Origin: an uncultured bacterium
GTDB lineage: Bacteria; Bacillota; Clostridia; Lachnospirales; Lachnospiraceae
NCBI GenBank assembly: GCA_905216215.1
Contig: CAJMSZ010000005.1
Span: 1 to 64,000 of the forward strand
Direction of reading: 5' to 3'
Length of the DNA: 64,000 bases
Shown here: positions 62,646-64,000 of the stretch, in pieces
How the letters are laid out: the number at the start of each line of letters is the position of its first letter
Numbering within the stretch: position 1 is the first letter of the stretch
Program-made: the position numbers and the translations under genes
Notes under the pieces: model-generated
What the model was told of the DNA's origin: nothing
Databases searched by the model: none
What the model saw: the letters and a program-made list of their open reading frames with translations, nothing else

Positions 62646-63836
62646 ATGAACAAAGAATTATTACTTCAAATGGCAGAAAAATACGGAACACCGATTTATA
62701 TCTTTAACACGGATGTGTTTCGCAAAAGAGCAGAGCTGGTAAAAAGGGAGTTTGGAGAAAAAGTGCATTGCTGTTTCTCTATTAAGGCAAATCCATTTTT
62801 ACTGCAGGATATGCCGGAATGTTTTGCAAATTATGAGGTCTGTAGTCCGGGAGAACTTACGATATGTGAAAAAACCGGTACAGATATGAGCAAAATTATT
62901 TTTTCTGGAGTCAATAAGAGATATTCAGAAGTGGCAAGAGCAATGGATGACGGAGTGGGAACATTTACCGCAGAGAGCAGACTGCATGTAGAGCTGATTC
63001 AGAGTTGTGCTTCCGAACGGAATAAAGTGGTTCCGGTGCTTCTGCGCTTAACCGGTGGAAGCCAGTTCGGTATGGACGAGGCAGATATTTTAGATATTGT
63101 AAGAAATCAGGAGAACTATCCGAACATTCAGATTGTGGGACTTCATTATTTCACAGGTACCCAGAAGAAAAAAGTGACCGTAATCGAGAAGGAATTGCAC
63201 AAACTGGATGAATTTGCGCAGAGATTACTTGCGGAAACCGGATTTTCTGTAGAAAGAATTGAATATGGAACTGGGCTGAATGTGGACTATTTTGGCGAAG
63301 AACCGGATGAATGGGAAGAAGCACTTCTCAAAGAGGCAGCAGTATTTGTCCGTGAAATGGGTGAGAAATATCATCTGACGATTGAAATGGGAAGATTTTT
63401 CGCAGCACCATGCGGAACATATATTACCAGAGTAGAAGATGTGAAGACGAATCAGGGGTATCACTATGCCATTTGCGATGGCGGCTTAAACCAGCTCAAA
63501 TATGACGGGCAGGTAAAGGGGATGCAGACACCGGAAATCGTGCGGCTGAACAGAGAAGAGGAAGGAAGCGTGAAAGAGCGTTATACGTTATGCGGAAGTC
63601 TCTGTACTACTGCAGATGTGCTTGCTACTATTCAGACTGATAAGTTGGAAATTGGAGATTTGTTGGCATTTGGACGCACAGGCGCATATTCCGTGATGGA
63701 AGGGATGGCTGTATTCCTAAGCAGGGAAATGCCGGCGGTAGTGTTGTATTCGGAAATGACAGGTGCCCGTCTTGTCCGCGATTTTATATATACAGATATA
63801 TTTAATACACCAGACAACAGGGAAGGACAGAGGTAA
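62646..63836 (+). CDS. Fold-type-III PLP-dependent decarboxylase (BtrK/VinO-like candidate)
   Basis: 396 residues. TIM-barrel PLP lysine in 'CFSIKANPFLL' (Lys47), 'GLHYFTGTQ', phosphate-binding 'EMGRFFAAPCG' (EPGR box with Met for Pro), and active-site Cys in 'CGSLCTTADVLA'. This is the ornithine/diaminopimelate decarboxylase family. Lying between a carrier and an MBOAT gene, it most likely acts on a carrier-bound amino acid, as BtrK and VinO do, not on free lysine or diaminopimelate. ATG 62646 has AGGA 8 nt before it; ATG 62637 lacks spacing. Confidence 0.85.
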   Translation: MNKELLLQMAEKYGTPIYIFNTDVFRKRAELVKREFGEKVHCCFSIKANPFLLQDMPECFANYEVCSPGELTICEKTGTDMSKIIFSGVNKRYSEVARAMDDGVGTFTAESRLHVELIQSCASERNKVVPVLLRLTGGSQFGMDEADILDIVRNQENYPNIQIVGLHYFTGTQKKKVTVIEKELHKLDEFAQRLLAETGFSVERIEYGTGLNVDYFGEEPDEWEEALLKEAAVFVREMGEKYHLTIEMGRFFAAPCGTYITRVEDVKTNQGYHYAICDGGLNQLKYDGQVKGMQTPEIVRLNREEEGSVKERYTLCGSLCTTADVLATIQTDKLEIGDLLAFGRTGAYSVMEGMAVFLSREMPAVVLYSEMTGARLVRDFIYTDIFNTPDNREGQR

Positions 63837-63841
63837 CGCAC

Positions 63842-64000
63842 GTGGGTTATACAACAATTACATTTTTGATTTTTACGCTGCTCGTTATAGCAGCGTATTA
63901 TATGTTCCCGGTTAAGAAATATCAGTGGACGGTGCTTTTGGCAGCAAGTTATGTATTTTACCTCTGGGCAAGCTGGCGTTATGTGATTTTTATTTTAATC
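63842..64000 (+). CDS. MBOAT family O-acyltransferase (DltB/AlgI-like), N-terminal part
   Basis: 53 codons to the window edge from a GTG with AGAGGT about 8 nt upstream. Two hydrophobic segments and 'YYMFPVKKYQWTVLLAASYVFYLWASWRYVIF' resemble the start of DltB/AlgI-type proteins, which move acyl groups across the membrane onto wall polymers. It starts 5 nt after the decarboxylase stop. Cut by the window end, so the catalytic His is not visible. Confidence 0.8.
   Translation, partial: MGYTTITFLIFTLLVIAAYYMFPVKKYQWTVLLAASYVFYLWASWRYVIFILI

Noticed and set aside
62646..63836. LysA, lysine biosynthesis diaminopimelate decarboxylase
   Set aside because: The fold family is right, but the operon partners are a carrier and an acyltransferase and no lysine genes are near.

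Overview
The window is a chromosomal segment of a low-to-mid GC, endospore-forming Gram-positive anaerobe, most likely a gut Lachnospiraceae (Blautia/Dorea/Mediterraneibacter neighbourhood; genus not settled). The evidence is the sporulation sigma genes spoIIGA-sigE and sigG with matching Spo0A- and sigma-F-type promoters, strong GGAGG ribosome sites, a T-box in front of pheST, a Bce-type peptide-sensing module, and the general protein content. No tRNA, rRNA, prophage, IS element or CRISPR array was seen.

Layout. 1-6.5 kb: a VanZ-like protein, metA, an MFS exporter and a zinc-dependent phospholipase C-like protein, then a FtsW/RodA-type flippase, a DegV protein and a small membrane protein, with two copies of a hairpin-rich intergenic repeat. 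6.5-7.6 kb: a truncated gene remnant, a candidate small RNA, and a six-box MraZ operator. 7.6-19 kb: the division and cell wall (dcw) cluster mraZ-rsmH-ftsL-PBP-PBP-mraY-murD-ftsW-ftsQ-ftsZ. It has no murE, murF, murG, murC or ftsA and makes heavy use of TTG/GTG starts. 19-23.3 kb: spoIIGA-sigE and sigG, split by an opposite-strand beta-CASP nuclease gene. 23.4-32.5 kb: small proteins, pth, mfd, a PrsA-like lipoprotein, a candidate non-coding RNA, a PHP phosphoesterase and two membrane proteins. 32.6-36.9 kb: feoAB and a large surface protein. 37-43 kb: leuCD, thrC, pckA and a mobA-mobB fusion. 43.1-49.2 kb: a probable 6S RNA, a YihY protein, a T-box, pheST and queA. 49.4-53 kb: a VOC protein, a deformylase-like protein, an ABC-F ATPase and a nitroreductase. 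53-57.6 kb: a Bce-type response regulator, histidine kinase and ABC transporter. 57.7-60.6 kb: csoR-copA copper efflux.

The most unusual part is the right edge (60.8 kb to the window end). A free-standing AMP-forming ligase, a 75-residue carrier protein, a fold-type-III PLP decarboxylase and the start of an MBOAT acyltransferase lie in one tight operon. This looks like a D-alanylation (Dlt) pathway into which a carrier-bound amino acid decarboxylation step, known from butirosin (BtrI/BtrK) and vicenistatin (VinN/VinL/VinO) biosynthesis, has been built. It may decorate an extracellular polymer with a decarboxylated (beta- or gamma-) amino acid. The cut at position 64000 hides the rest of the operon.

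Several regulatory sites match classical models closely: a spoIIG promoter with the 22-bp spacing and Spo0A boxes, a CsoR palindrome inside the spacer of its own promoter, and an in-frame internal ribosome site in copA that would release a CopZ-like copper chaperone.
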